In this document: positions 1-5,910 of the stretch, piece by piece | Layout: every line of letters starts with the position of its first letter | Position numbering within the stretch: position 1 is the first letter of the stretch | Assembly: GCA_026393775.1 (NCBI GenBank) | Contig: JAPKZM010000127.1 | Location: 1-12,158 of the forward strand | Direction: 5' to 3' | From: Candidatus Aminicenantota bacterium | GTDB lineage: Bacteria; Acidobacteriota; Aminicenantia; UBA2199 | Length of the DNA stretch: 12,158 bases | Made by a program: the position numbers and the translations under genes | The notes under the pieces: generated by a model | Databases searched by the model: none | Told to the model about the DNA's origin: nothing | What the model saw: the letters and a program-made list of their open reading frames with translations, nothing else

Positions 1-303
1 ATTGAACATTTCAAACAATACAACAATTACAAGCACAGATATAATCTTGCTAATGCTATTGAAAACTTTGATCAGATAGTTAAAAAATATAATATTCAAA
101 ATATTTCGAAAGAAACATTTATGGCAAAAATGAATTCGCCGGAAATTGAAGCGGCAATAAAATTTCAAGTAAAAATTGCCGGCAGTTTAGAGGTAAATGG
201 TACTCCTACAGTTTTTCTATCAAATAGAAAACTTCTTGGCGCTGTTCCTAAAGAAATCTTGGAAATACTTATCAAGAAAGAACTTGAAAGGATTCCGAAT
301 TAA
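1..303 (+). CDS. DsbA-like thioredoxin-fold protein, C-terminal part
   Basis: The frame is open from base 1 to the TAA at 301-303, so the gene starts upstream of the window; the internal ATG at 121 is not its start. About 100 residues are visible. They hold an alpha-helical stretch, then VNGTPTVFLSNRK near the end, which is the cis-proline segment (GTPTxF) followed by a beta strand and final helix of DsbA/DsbG-like and VKOR-linked thioredoxin domains. The CXXC active site would lie upstream and cannot be checked. Members of this family make or shuffle disulfides in the periplasm or at the membrane. The segment is much more AT-rich than genes after 1.5 kb. It converges on a cysteine-rich secreted lipoprotein, a possible client, although that link is inference. 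Confidence 0.75.
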   Translation: MEHFKQYNNYKHRYNLANAIENFDQIVKKYNIQNISKETFMAKMNSPEIEAAIKFQVKIAGSLEVNGTPTVFLSNRKLLGAVPKEILEILIKKELERIPN

Positions 304-309
304 ATAGTA

Positions 310-334
310 GGTGGTAATACTTGCTTTTACCACC
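310..334. terminator. hairpin between convergent genes
   Basis: GGTGGTAA (310-317) and TTACCACC (327-334) form a perfect 8-bp stem with a 9-nt loop, 7 bases after the stop of the thioredoxin-fold gene and 42 bases from the stop of the convergent lipoprotein gene. There is no clear T-run on either side, so intrinsic termination is likely but not certain. Confidence 0.5.
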
Positions 335-375
335 AATATATCGAGAGGAGGAGACGATGTCCTTACGGCTACCTC

Positions 376-945
376 CTACCGGCACCAAGTATTGTTCGTG
401 ATCCGGCTATAATAGCCAGCGTTGACCCTGATTGACGTCTGCCAACACAGTTTGCCGGTCGAGGGGGAATAGTCGGTAACGGTGTACGTACCCGGGGCAA
501 GCTCCACGACGGCCGAACCCTGGCCAACGTAGGAACCGTTGACATATAGGTAACCATAGTCATCCATTATCGAGAGATGCCCGGTGGTTGAGCCGCTGTG
601 ACACATGTTATCAGTGCCACAGTATGTGCCGTTATTGCAGCAACCGCCAGCACACGGGACTCCATTGGGGCACTGATCGGTGCTGTGACACATGTTATCA
701 GTGCCACAGTATGTGCCGTTATTGCAGCAACCACCAGCACACTCGACTCCATCGGGGCACGGATCGGTAACGTGACACATGTTATCAGCGCCACAGTATG
801 TGCCGCTACTGCAGCAACTGTCACCACACTCGACATCATCACCGTAGCACTGACCGATTACATTGCAACCCAAAAAAAACACAATCGAAGCGAAAGCCAT
901 AGAGATTAAAAAAACCAGCAAAATAATTTTTATCACTGATTTCAT
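376..945 (-). CDS. cysteine-rich repeat lipoprotein with PEGA-like domain
   Basis: This is a predicted lipoprotein of 189 residues. Residues 1-26 form a hydrophobic signal sequence ending in FFLGC, with Cys27 as the likely lipidated residue (a slightly atypical lipobox). Three repeats of 29 residues follow, each with a Cys pattern C-x4/5-C-x3-CC-x5-C-x5-C and the signature CCxxGTYCGxDNMCH, resembling small disulfide-knot (granulin-like) modules. The last ~65 residues look like a PEGA-type beta domain (YVNGSYVGQG...LAPGTYTVT). The start is supported by AAGGGGGG at 955-962, 9 nt upstream, and by a near-consensus promoter. It is probably a surface or periplasmic protein needing disulfide formation. 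I do not recognise a named family for the whole protein and assign no function. Confidence 0.8.
   Translation of the reverse strand: MKSVIKIILLVFLISMAFASIVFFLGCNVIGQCYGDDVECGDSCCSSGTYCGADNMCHVTDPCPDGVECAGGCCNNGTYCGTDNMCHSTDQCPNGVPCAGGCCNNGTYCGTDNMCHSGSTTGHLSIMDDYGYLYVNGSYVGQGSAVVELAPGTYTVTDYSPSTGKLCWQTSIRVNAGYYSRITNNTWCR
598..858 (-). repeat. three tandem 87-bp repeats (29 codons each)
   Basis: Units begin at 598, 685 and 772 on the plus strand, each exactly 87 bp, inside the cysteine-rich lipoprotein gene. The first two differ at only about eight positions and are identical for the first 48 bases, while the third is more diverged. This indicates recent in-frame duplication, and the array could change copy number by slippage or recombination. 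Confidence 0.9.
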
Positions 946-986
946 TTAAATAGTCCCCCCTTAGATATATATAACCATATTGTAAG

Positions 987-1015
987 AATATAAAATGGAA
1001 AAACACTATTGTCAA
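987..1015 (-). promoter_or_regulatory. sigma-70-like promoter of the cysteine-rich lipoprotein
   Basis: On the minus strand TTGACA (1010-1015), a 17-bp spacer and TATATT (987-992) lie upstream of the lipoprotein gene. Transcription would begin near 980, giving a leader of about 35 nt that includes the purine-rich ribosome binding site. Confidence 0.7.
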
Positions 1016-1159
1016 CTAATATTACATCTCTTTTTTTAATTGGAATGACTGAATTCTACTCACTACTGTCCTAATAAAACTATAAATTAGGGGCCGACTT
1101 TCCAATCAGGTAAAATTGTTTCTTTCACAAAACTACCTCACCAAAAAAGGAGGCCGGCC

Positions 1160-1249
1160 GTGTCATATTCTAACACAGTTTTTCGGCAGATGTTAAGCAT
1201 GATCCCCATCAGGCATTTCAACAGCGAAGTGGAGCGTAGTGGGGTTGAC
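1160..1249 (+). pseudogene. IS4-family transposase N-terminal fragment (DUF4372-like)
   Basis: A GTG at 1160 is preceded by AAAGGAGG (1147-1153) at 6-nt spacing, so the original translation start is intact. The first ~30 residues (SNTVFRQMLSMIPIRHF) resemble the DUF4372 N-terminal segment of IS4-family transposases (xNTxFxQLLxLIPxxxF). After about residue 30 the similarity stops and the frame continues into sequence that looks like a different protein. No DDE catalytic domain is present. I read it as the surviving left end of an insertion sequence. Recognition is by motif memory only and rests on a short segment. Confidence 0.55.
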
Positions 1250-1342
1250 CGCTACACCAAGCATTACGCTCACGTGATCGAAGACGACAAGAAAGAAGTC
1301 CTAAAAATGCTGCCTAAGGAGTTCACGAATGGCGAAAAGGGG
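1250..1342 (+). pseudogene. tyrosine recombinase (integrase) C-terminal fragment
   Basis: In the same frame as the transposase fragment, RYTKHYAHVIEDDKKEVLKM matches the end of phage-type tyrosine recombinases, where the nucleophilic Tyr sits in T-x-x-Y-A/T-H followed by a charged helix. The catalytic R-H-R residues upstream are missing. The frame stays open to a TAA at 1469-1471, but its last part is simply antisense of tRNA-Glu. Its position just beyond the 3' end of a tRNA gene is where integrases of tRNA-targeting elements sit. It looks like a decayed integrase, joined to an IS remnant by deletion. Confidence 0.5.
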
Positions 1343-1388
1343 GGACCAAATTGCAGTACAATGAAAAATCGGATGACTATGCAATGCG

Positions 1389-1411
1389 AAAAACCCCGAA
1401 ACGCAGTGGGG
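1389..1411 (-). terminator. possible terminator after the tRNA pair
   Basis: Reading the minus strand after tRNA-Glu, CCCC (1408-1411) and GGGG (1394-1397) can pair over a 10-nt loop and are followed directly by TTTTT (1389-1393). The stem is only 4 bp, so the call is modest; its place just after the CCA end supports it. Confidence 0.45.
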
Positions 1412-1414
1412 AAT

Positions 1415-1489
1415 TGGCAGCGCTACGGGGATTCGAACCCCGGTTTAGTGACTGAGAATCACCCGTCCTAACCCCTAGACGATAGCGCC
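1415..1489 (-). tRNA. tRNA-Glu(CUC)
   Basis: The gene has a 7-bp acceptor stem (5' GGCGCTA, 3' TAGCGCT, with a terminal G-U pair), D arm GTCT/GGAC, anticodon arm GGTGA-TTCTCAG-TCACT with anticodon CTC, and T arm CCGGG-GTTCGAATCCCCG. The discriminator base is G and CCA is encoded (1415-1417). It reads GAG codons. It lies 26 bp downstream of tRNA-Gln and is co-oriented, so the pair is probably one transcript. Its 3' end abuts the integrase relic, making it a candidate attachment site. Confidence 0.95.
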
Positions 1490-1515
1490 GCGCGTTGGAC
1501 GTAAAAGAGGGAGAA

Positions 1516-1589
1516 TGGCTGGGATGCAGGGACTCGAACCCCGATACTATGATCCAGAGTCATATGTCCTGCCATTGGACGACATCCCA
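1516..1589 (-). tRNA. tRNA-Gln(CUG)
   Basis: The acceptor stem is TGGGATG/CATCCCA, the D arm GTCC/GGAC, and the anticodon arm TATGA-CTCTGGA-TCATA carries anticodon CTG (reads CAG). The T arm contains GGGGTTCGAGTCCCTG; the discriminator is G and CCA is encoded (1516-1518). It is the promoter-proximal tRNA of the pair; transcription should start only about 5 bases upstream of the mature 5' end. Confidence 0.95.
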
Positions 1590-1600
1590 ACGCAGGCGGA

Positions 1601-1629
1601 ATTATATCCGACTTAAGTTTCCATGTCAA
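1601..1629 (-). promoter_or_regulatory. full-consensus promoter for tRNA-Gln/tRNA-Glu
   Basis: On the minus strand TTGACA (1624-1629), a 17-bp spacer and TATAAT (1601-1606) match the sigma-70 consensus at all 12 positions, ending 11 bp before tRNA-Gln. It sits in the 67-bp gap after the regulator stop codon, so the tRNAs are independently and probably strongly expressed. Confidence 0.9.
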
Positions 1630-1656
1630 CGGGTCTGAAGGGTCTGACGGGTAAAG

Positions 1657-2346
1657 TCAAACCCCCTTCCGTTCGCTCGGCTCATAATATTTTCGAATGT
1701 ACTTCTCTTGGACTTCGTACGACCAATGGACATCGCGCAGGAACAGCGCCGCGGCGGCAGGATCGGCGGCGGCCAAAAAGTCGACGATCTCCTGATGCTC
1801 GCGGATGGAGGATTCTTCCCACTCCTTGATCCACTGGCGCTGCCGGGGAAAATCGTAAAGCCTTTTTTTCAGGTTGCCGATGATGCGGCTCAGGTTTTTG
1901 TTGCCGCAGGGATCAATGAAACAGTTGTGAAAGAGCAGGTTCTTTTCATAAAAAAGGTCAAAATCATTGCGCTCGATGGCCTTTTGCATCTGGCGGTTCA
2001 GTGTGTCCATTTTTTTGATCCCGACCGCGCCCAACTTGGGATAGCTTTCCAGCAGGGCTGAATTTTCCAAGGCGCCGATCACCTGGTAGAACTCCTTGAC
2101 CTCATGCAACGGCAGTGAGCTGACGAATATGCCCCGGCGCGGGCTGATGGTCACGAAACCTTCAATTTCCAGCTGCAGCAGCGCGTCGCGCAAGGGCGTT
2201 TTGCTGATGCCCAGTTTTTTGGCGGTGCTTTCCATGTTGATCATTGTCCCCGGCTGCAGGCGGTGCTTTTGGAACTGCTGGCGCAGGTATTCGTAAACCT
2301 GTTCCTTCAAAGATTTCACGTTGATCACGGCTTTGGCTTCTCTCAT
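1657..2346 (-). CDS. GntR-family regulator with FCD domain
   Basis: This is a transcription factor of 229 residues. The first ~75 form the GntR winged helix (LKEQVYEYLRQQF, then GISKTPLRDALLQLEIEGFVTI and RRGIFV as recognition helix and wing). The rest is an all-helical FCD ligand domain with the usual histidine positions (NLLFHNCF, REHQEIVDF, RDVHWSYEV); the first FCD metal position is Asn rather than Asp. Such domains typically bind small carboxylic or amino acids. The ATG at 2346 is preferred over the one at 2364 because GGAG lies 12 nt upstream, whereas nothing like a ribosome site precedes 2364. It is divergent from the hydroxyproline dehydratase operon and is its obvious regulator, with trans-4-hydroxyproline or a product as a possible effector (inference). 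Confidence 0.85.
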   Translation of the reverse strand: MREAKAVINVKSLKEQVYEYLRQQFQKHRLQPGTMINMESTAKKLGISKTPLRDALLQLEIEGFVTISPRRGIFVSSLPLHEVKEFYQVIGALENSALLESYPKLGAVGIKKMDTLNRQMQKAIERNDFDLFYEKNLLFHNCFIDPCGNKNLSRIIGNLKKRLYDFPRQRQWIKEWEESSIREHQEIVDFLAAADPAAAALFLRDVHWSYEVQEKYIRKYYEPSERKGV

Positions 2347-2352
2347 GGCGAC

Positions 2353-2382
2353 AGTATACTCCATGCAAATTTTGTTTTACAA
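2353..2382 (-). promoter_or_regulatory. possible promoter of the GntR regulator
   Basis: TTGTAA (2377-2382), an 18-bp spacer and TATACT (2353-2358) lie on the minus strand. Transcription would begin at or next to the ATG at 2346, giving a leaderless message. The -10 lies in the palindrome AGTATACT (2353-2360), which could be an autoregulatory site. Confidence 0.35.
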
Positions 2383-2395
2383 GTCCGGAAGACTC

Positions 2396-2425
2396 TGTAG
2401 TGACAGGTCGCGACCTGTCACTACA
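2396..2425. repeat. 30-bp perfect palindrome
   Basis: The half site TGTAGTGACAGGTCG (2396-2410) is followed immediately by its exact reverse complement (2411-2425), with no spacer. It lies between the divergent regulator and dehydratase operon. It resembles palindromic dispersed repeats of the form GTAG...CTAC and is related in style to the element at 8404-8448. A cruciform, extragenic repeat or regulator site are all possible. Confidence 0.85.
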
Positions 2426-2481
2426 ACCCATTTTCCCCATTCGTTCGCATGAATGAAAAATGTTATCGTCTGACGTCATCC

Positions 2482-2510
2482 TTGACATTCGCTATCATAC
2501 CTGATATATC
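2482..2510 (+). promoter_or_regulatory. promoter of the activase-hypD operon
   Basis: TTGACA (2482-2487), a 17-bp spacer and TATATC (2505-2510). The start site would fall near 2517, only about 12 nt before the ATG at 2529, so the leader is very short. Confidence 0.6.
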
Positions 2511-2512
2511 AG
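2501..2512. promoter_or_regulatory. candidate GntR/FCD operator
   Basis: CTGATATATCAG is a 12-bp perfect palindrome covering the -10 of the operon promoter; ATATCAG is repeated directly after it (2513-2519). FCD regulators usually bind short palindromes of about this size. Binding here would block RNA polymerase, consistent with repression relieved by the substrate. Confidence 0.5.
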
Positions 2513-2528
2513 ATATCAGTTAACTTTC

Positions 2529-3434
2529 ATGAAAGGCATCATCTTCGACATCAAGAAATTCGCCATCCATGACGGCCCCGGCATCCGCAGTACGGTTTTT
2601 TTCAAGGGCTGTCCCTTGCGCTGCCGCTGGTGCCACAACCCGGAAGGCATTTCCCCCGCAGCGGAAGTAATGGTCTTCTCCAGACGCTGCCTTAGCGATT
2701 GCCGGTCCTGCATCAAAGCCTGCCCGCGCAAGGCCTTGAGCAGATACGCAGCGAAGATTGTCCTCCAGCGCGAGCGCTGTGATCATTGCGGCCTTTGCGT
2801 GAGCGCCTGCCCCGCCGAAGTGCTGCAAATGGCCGGGCGCTTCGTCAGTGCCGAACAGGTCATTGACGAATTGGCCAAGGACGCCGTTTTCTACCGGAGC
2901 TCGGCAGGCGGAGTCACTTTTTCAGGCGGTGAACCGCTGCAGCAAGCCCATTTTTTACTCGCGTTGCTGCGGCAGGCGAAAAAAAAAGGCTGGCACACAA
3001 CGGTGGACACCTGCGGCCACGCTCCCTGGGCCAGCTTCACGAAAATAATGCCGTGGGTCGATCTTTTTCTTTTTGATTTGAAAAGCATCGATCTGGGCAG
3101 GCATCGCCGCCTCACCGGCATGCCCAATGACCTGATCCTGGAGAATCTGCCGCGCGTTTCGCATGCGGCCCGGTCCCTGGCCATCCGCATTCCGCTCATC
3201 CCCGGCAGCAACGACTCGGAGGTTGAACTGGCACGCATGGCCGATTATTGCGCTGCCTTGCCGCGGCCGCACCCGGTCCACCTTCTCCCCTATCACCGGG
3301 GCGGCGGAAGCAAAAGGGAGCGCTTGGGCCAAACCGACCCAATGCCCGGCGCCCGGCCACCTTCGGCCGCGAAAATTCAACAGATCATGGAAATTTTTCG
3401 CCAGCGGAAATTAACCGTAATCAGCGGAGGCTGA
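2529..3434 (+). CDS. glycyl radical enzyme activase (radical SAM), HypD-activating
   Basis: This 301-residue cytoplasmic enzyme uses S-adenosylmethionine and a [4Fe-4S] cluster to place a radical on the glycine of its partner enzyme. The N-terminus, FDIKKFAIHDGPGIRSTVFFKGCPLRCRWC in pattern, carries the radical-SAM Cys28-x3-Cys32-x2-Cys35. A ferredoxin-like insert follows with two four-cysteine sets, Cys54/58/61/65 and Cys84/87/90/94, for two extra [4Fe-4S] clusters, as in activases of the non-PFL glycyl radical enzymes. GGVTFSGGEPLQQ is the SAM-binding strand. Length is normal for the family. No Shine-Dalgarno sequence precedes this ATG, although the family N-terminus fits it exactly. The partner gene begins 1 bp after the stop, with GGAGG inside this gene's end, so translation is probably coupled. 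Confidence 0.93.
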   Translation: MKGIIFDIKKFAIHDGPGIRSTVFFKGCPLRCRWCHNPEGISPAAEVMVFSRRCLSDCRSCIKACPRKALSRYAAKIVLQRERCDHCGLCVSACPAEVLQMAGRFVSAEQVIDELAKDAVFYRSSAGGVTFSGGEPLQQAHFLLALLRQAKKKGWHTTVDTCGHAPWASFTKIMPWVDLFLFDLKSIDLGRHRRLTGMPNDLILENLPRVSHAARSLAIRIPLIPGSNDSEVELARMADYCAALPRPHPVHLLPYHRGGGSKRERLGQTDPMPGARPPSAAKIQQIMEIFRQRKLTVISGG

Positions 3435-3435
3435 C

Positions 3436-5802
3436 ATGAACGATCGGATCAAGAAATTGCGCCGGCAAAGCCTGCGGGCGGTTCCCGAGCTTTCCGCCGA
3501 GCGGGGAATGCTGCTGACCCGTTTTTACAAAAGCGCCGCCTGCCGCGGCCTGTCCGCTCCCCTGCTGCGGGCAGAGGCTTTCGCTTACCTGTTGAACCAT
3601 AAAAAAATAACCATCCTGCCGGGTGAGCTGATCGTCGGCGAAAGGGGGCCCGCCGCCAAGGCCACCCCGACCTATCCGGAGATCACCTGTCATTCCCTGG
3701 CCGACCTCGAAATCCTGGCCAGGCGCCCCAAAATTCCCTTCCGCGTCAGCGCAACCACCCGCCGCCAATTCGCGCGGGAAATCATCCCTTTCTGGTCGGG
3801 AAAGACCATGCGCGACAAACTGTTCGCTTGCATGACTCCCGAATGGCTGGAAGCCTACCGGGCCGGCGTGTTCACCGAATTCATGGAGCAGCGTGCCCCG
3901 GGCCACACCGTCTGCGGCGATAAAATCTACCGCCAGGGATGCGGCGATTTTAAGAAACAGATCCGGGCCAGCCTTGCGGCTCTTGATTTCCTGCAAGATC
4001 CGGAGGCATTGGCCAAGAGCGAGGAGCTTCAGGCCATGGCCATCGCCGCCGATGCCATCATCGCCTTTGCCGGGCGCTACGCGGCCAAGGCACGGTCACA
4101 GATGACAGCGAAAAAAAATCCCGCGCGCAAGAAAGAGCTGCGCGCCATCGCCGCCGCCTGCGCCTGGGTTCCGGCCCATGCCCCGCGCGATTTTCACGAT
4201 GCCCTGCAGCACTATTGGTTCATCCACCTGGGGGTGATCAGCGAAGCCAATCCCTGGGACGCCTTCAATCCCGGCCGCCTGGACCAGCACCTCCTCCCCT
4301 TCTACCGCCGGGGCCTGGCCGACGGCAGCCTGACGCGCGAAAAAGCCCGCGAGCTGCTGCAGGCTTTCTGGATCAAGTTCAACAACCACCCCTCGCCCCC
4401 CAAGGTGGGGGTCACCGCCGAGGAAAGCGGCACCTATACCGATTTTGCCTTGATCAATACCGGCGGCCTGACCGCTAAGGGCGAAGACGGCGTCAACGAG
4501 CTTTCCTTCCTGATCCTGGAGGTCGTTGAGGAGATGCGCCTGTTGCAGCCGAGCTCCGCCGTGCAGATCAGCAGGAAAAGCCCGGATGCCTTTTTAAAAA
4601 GGGCGCTGGAAATAGTCAGGACCGGCTATGGCCAGCCGTCGTTATTCAACTCGGAGGCCATCGTCGCCGAACTGCTGCGCCAGGGAAAATCGCTTGCCGA
4701 CGCCCGCCGCGGCGGCGCCAGCGGCTGCGTGGAAACCGGGGCTTTCGGACGCGAAAGCTACATCCTGACCGGCTATTTCAATCTGGTCAAAGTTCTTGAA
4801 ATCACCCTGCATAACGGCATCGACCCGCTGAGCGGCAGAAGGATCGGCCTGGAAACGGGAGACCCGGCAGCGTTCAGACGCATGGATGACCTGCTGGCCG
4901 CGTTCGCGAAGCAGTTGCGCTTTTTCATCGATATCAAGATACGCGGCAGCAATGTCATCGACCGCCTGTATGCCCGCTACCTGCCGGTGCCTTTCCTGTC
5001 CCTGCTCATCGACGACTGCATCGCCAACGGCCGGGATTACCATGAGGGCGGCGCCCGCTACAATACCTCCTACATCCAGGGTGTCGGCTTGGGGACCATC
5101 AGCGATTGCCTCAGCGCCATCCAGCGCCATGTCTTTCAGGACAAAAGGCTCTCCATGAAGCGCTTGCTCTCTCTCCTCGACTCCGATTTCCGCGGTCGTG
5201 AAGCGTCGCGCCAGCTGCTGCTCAACAAAACCCCGCGCTACGGCAACGATGATGACGCGGCCGATGACCTGATGAAAAAGGTGTTCGAACTGTATTTCGC
5301 CGCCATCGACGGCCGTCCCAACATGCGCGGCGGCCGCTATCGCATCAATTTGCTGCCGACTACCGTCCATATCTATTTCGGCAGGAAAACGGGCGCCACG
5401 CCGGACGGGCGCAAAGCCGGAGAACCCCTGTCCGAAGGGATATCGCCGGTTCAGGGCGCCGACCGCCAGGGGCCGACCGCGGTGATCAAGTCGGCAGCCA
5501 AGATCGACCACTTACGCACCGGCGGCACGCTGCTTAACCAGAAATTCACGCCGCAGCTCCTGGCCGATGAGCGCGGCATCGGCCAGCTGGCCAACCTGGT
5601 GCGCGCTTATTTCGGTTTGCACGGCCATCATGTGCAGTTCAACGTGGTCGACGCGGCGACCCTGCGCGCCGCCCAGAAGCACCCGGAGCGCTACCGCGAT
5701 CTGATCGTGCGCGTGGCCGGCTACAGCGATTACTTCGTGGATATCGGCGTTGAGCTGCAGGAAGAGATCATTAGCAGAACCGAGCACCAGGAGTTTGAGT
5801 AG
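3436..5802 (+). CDS. hypD: trans-4-hydroxy-L-proline dehydratase (glycyl radical enzyme)
   Basis: This 788-residue glycyl radical enzyme is predicted to dehydrate trans-4-hydroxy-L-proline to (S)-1-pyrroline-5-carboxylate in the cytoplasm. Thiyl Cys431 and base Glu433 lie in SGCVETGAF and the radical Gly762 in RVAGYSDYF near the C-terminus. As I recall them, the Clostridioides difficile HypD residues are Phe152, His160, Asp278, Ser334, Phe340, Cys434, Glu436, Tyr450, Thr645 and Gly765. Here Phe149, His157, Asp275, Ser331, Phe337, Cys431, Glu433, Tyr447, Thr642 and Gly762 occupy each place at a constant -3 shift, and the total length is one residue shorter. Pyruvate formate-lyase is excluded because it has a Cys-Cys pair. 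A related C-N-cleaving hydroxyproline enzyme (HplG) is the main alternative. This is not the hydrogenase maturation gene also called hypD. Confidence 0.9.
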   Translation: MNDRIKKLRRQSLRAVPELSAERGMLLTRFYKSAACRGLSAPLLRAEAFAYLLNHKKITILPGELIVGERGPAAKATPTYPEITCHSLADLEILARRPKIPFRVSATTRRQFAREIIPFWSGKTMRDKLFACMTPEWLEAYRAGVFTEFMEQRAPGHTVCGDKIYRQGCGDFKKQIRASLAALDFLQDPEALAKSEELQAMAIAADAIIAFAGRYAAKARSQMTAKKNPARKKELRAIAAACAWVPAHAPRDFHDALQHYWFIHLGVISEANPWDAFNPGRLDQHLLPFYRRGLADGSLTREKARELLQAFWIKFNNHPSPPKVGVTAEESGTYTDFALINTGGLTAKGEDGVNELSFLILEVVEEMRLLQPSSAVQISRKSPDAFLKRALEIVRTGYGQPSLFNSEAIVAELLRQGKSLADARRGGASGCVETGAFGRESYILTGYFNLVKVLEITLHNGIDPLSGRRIGLETGDPAAFRRMDDLLAAFAKQLRFFIDIKIRGSNVIDRLYARYLPVPFLSLLIDDCIANGRDYHEGGARYNTSYIQGVGLGTISDCLSAIQRHVFQDKRLSMKRLLSLLDSDFRGREASRQLLLNKTPRYGNDDDAADDLMKKVFELYFAAIDGRPNMRGGRYRINLLPTTVHIYFGRKTGATPDGRKAGEPLSEGISPVQGADRQGPTAVIKSAAKIDHLRTGGTLLNQKFTPQLLADERGIGQLANLVRAYFGLHGHHVQFNVVDAATLRAAQKHPERYRDLIVRVAGYSDYFVDIGVELQEEIISRTEHQEFE

Positions 5803-5803
5803 T

Positions 5804-5909
5804 AATTAGTGATTAGTGATTAGTGATTAGTGATTGGTGAAGACAAGTAATCGAAATATTTTTTAATTCTTTCTTAACTAATCACTACTTACTATTCACT
5901 AATCACTGA
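5804..5909. repeat. TTAGTGA heptamer array with inverted arm; likely bidirectional terminator
   Basis: Five tandem heptamers (TTAGTGA x4, then TTGGTGA) run from 5806 to 5840. After an AT-rich loop, inverted copies appear (TCACTAC 5882-5888, TCACTAA 5896-5902, TCACTGA 5903-5909). The arms can fold into a long imperfect hairpin filling nearly the whole 108-bp gap between the convergent stop codons at 5802 and 5911. Confidence 0.7.
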
Positions 5910-5910
5910 G

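Noticed and set aside
598..858. Regular 87-bp repeats that could suggest a CRISPR-like array
   Set aside because: There are no distinct spacers; the units are contiguous, are exact multiples of three and encode a regular cysteine module inside a lipoprotein gene with promoter and ribosome site.
1061..1110. Left terminal inverted repeat of the IS4 remnant (around CACTACTGTCCTAATAAA)
   Set aside because: It is in the right place for an IS end, but no matching right end exists in the window, so the boundary cannot be supported.
1343..1471. Coding continuation of the integrase-like frame (ending ...RYGDSNPGL...)
   Set aside because: This part is translation of the antisense of tRNA-Glu and its downstream terminator, not protein-coding sequence.
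3421..3996. Minus-strand open frame of 191 codons over the start of hypD
   Set aside because: Antisense to the activase end and hypD start, no motif, low-complexity composition typical of shadow frames.
4642..5511. Long open frame of 289 codons on the minus strand opposite hypD
   Set aside because: It is fully antisense to a gene with proven motifs, has no recognisable domain and arises from the high GC content and codon bias of hypD.
3436..5802. Pyruvate formate-lyase annotation for the glycyl radical enzyme
   Set aside because: PFL has adjacent Cys-Cys in the active site; this enzyme has a single Cys in GCVE and a HypD set of residues.
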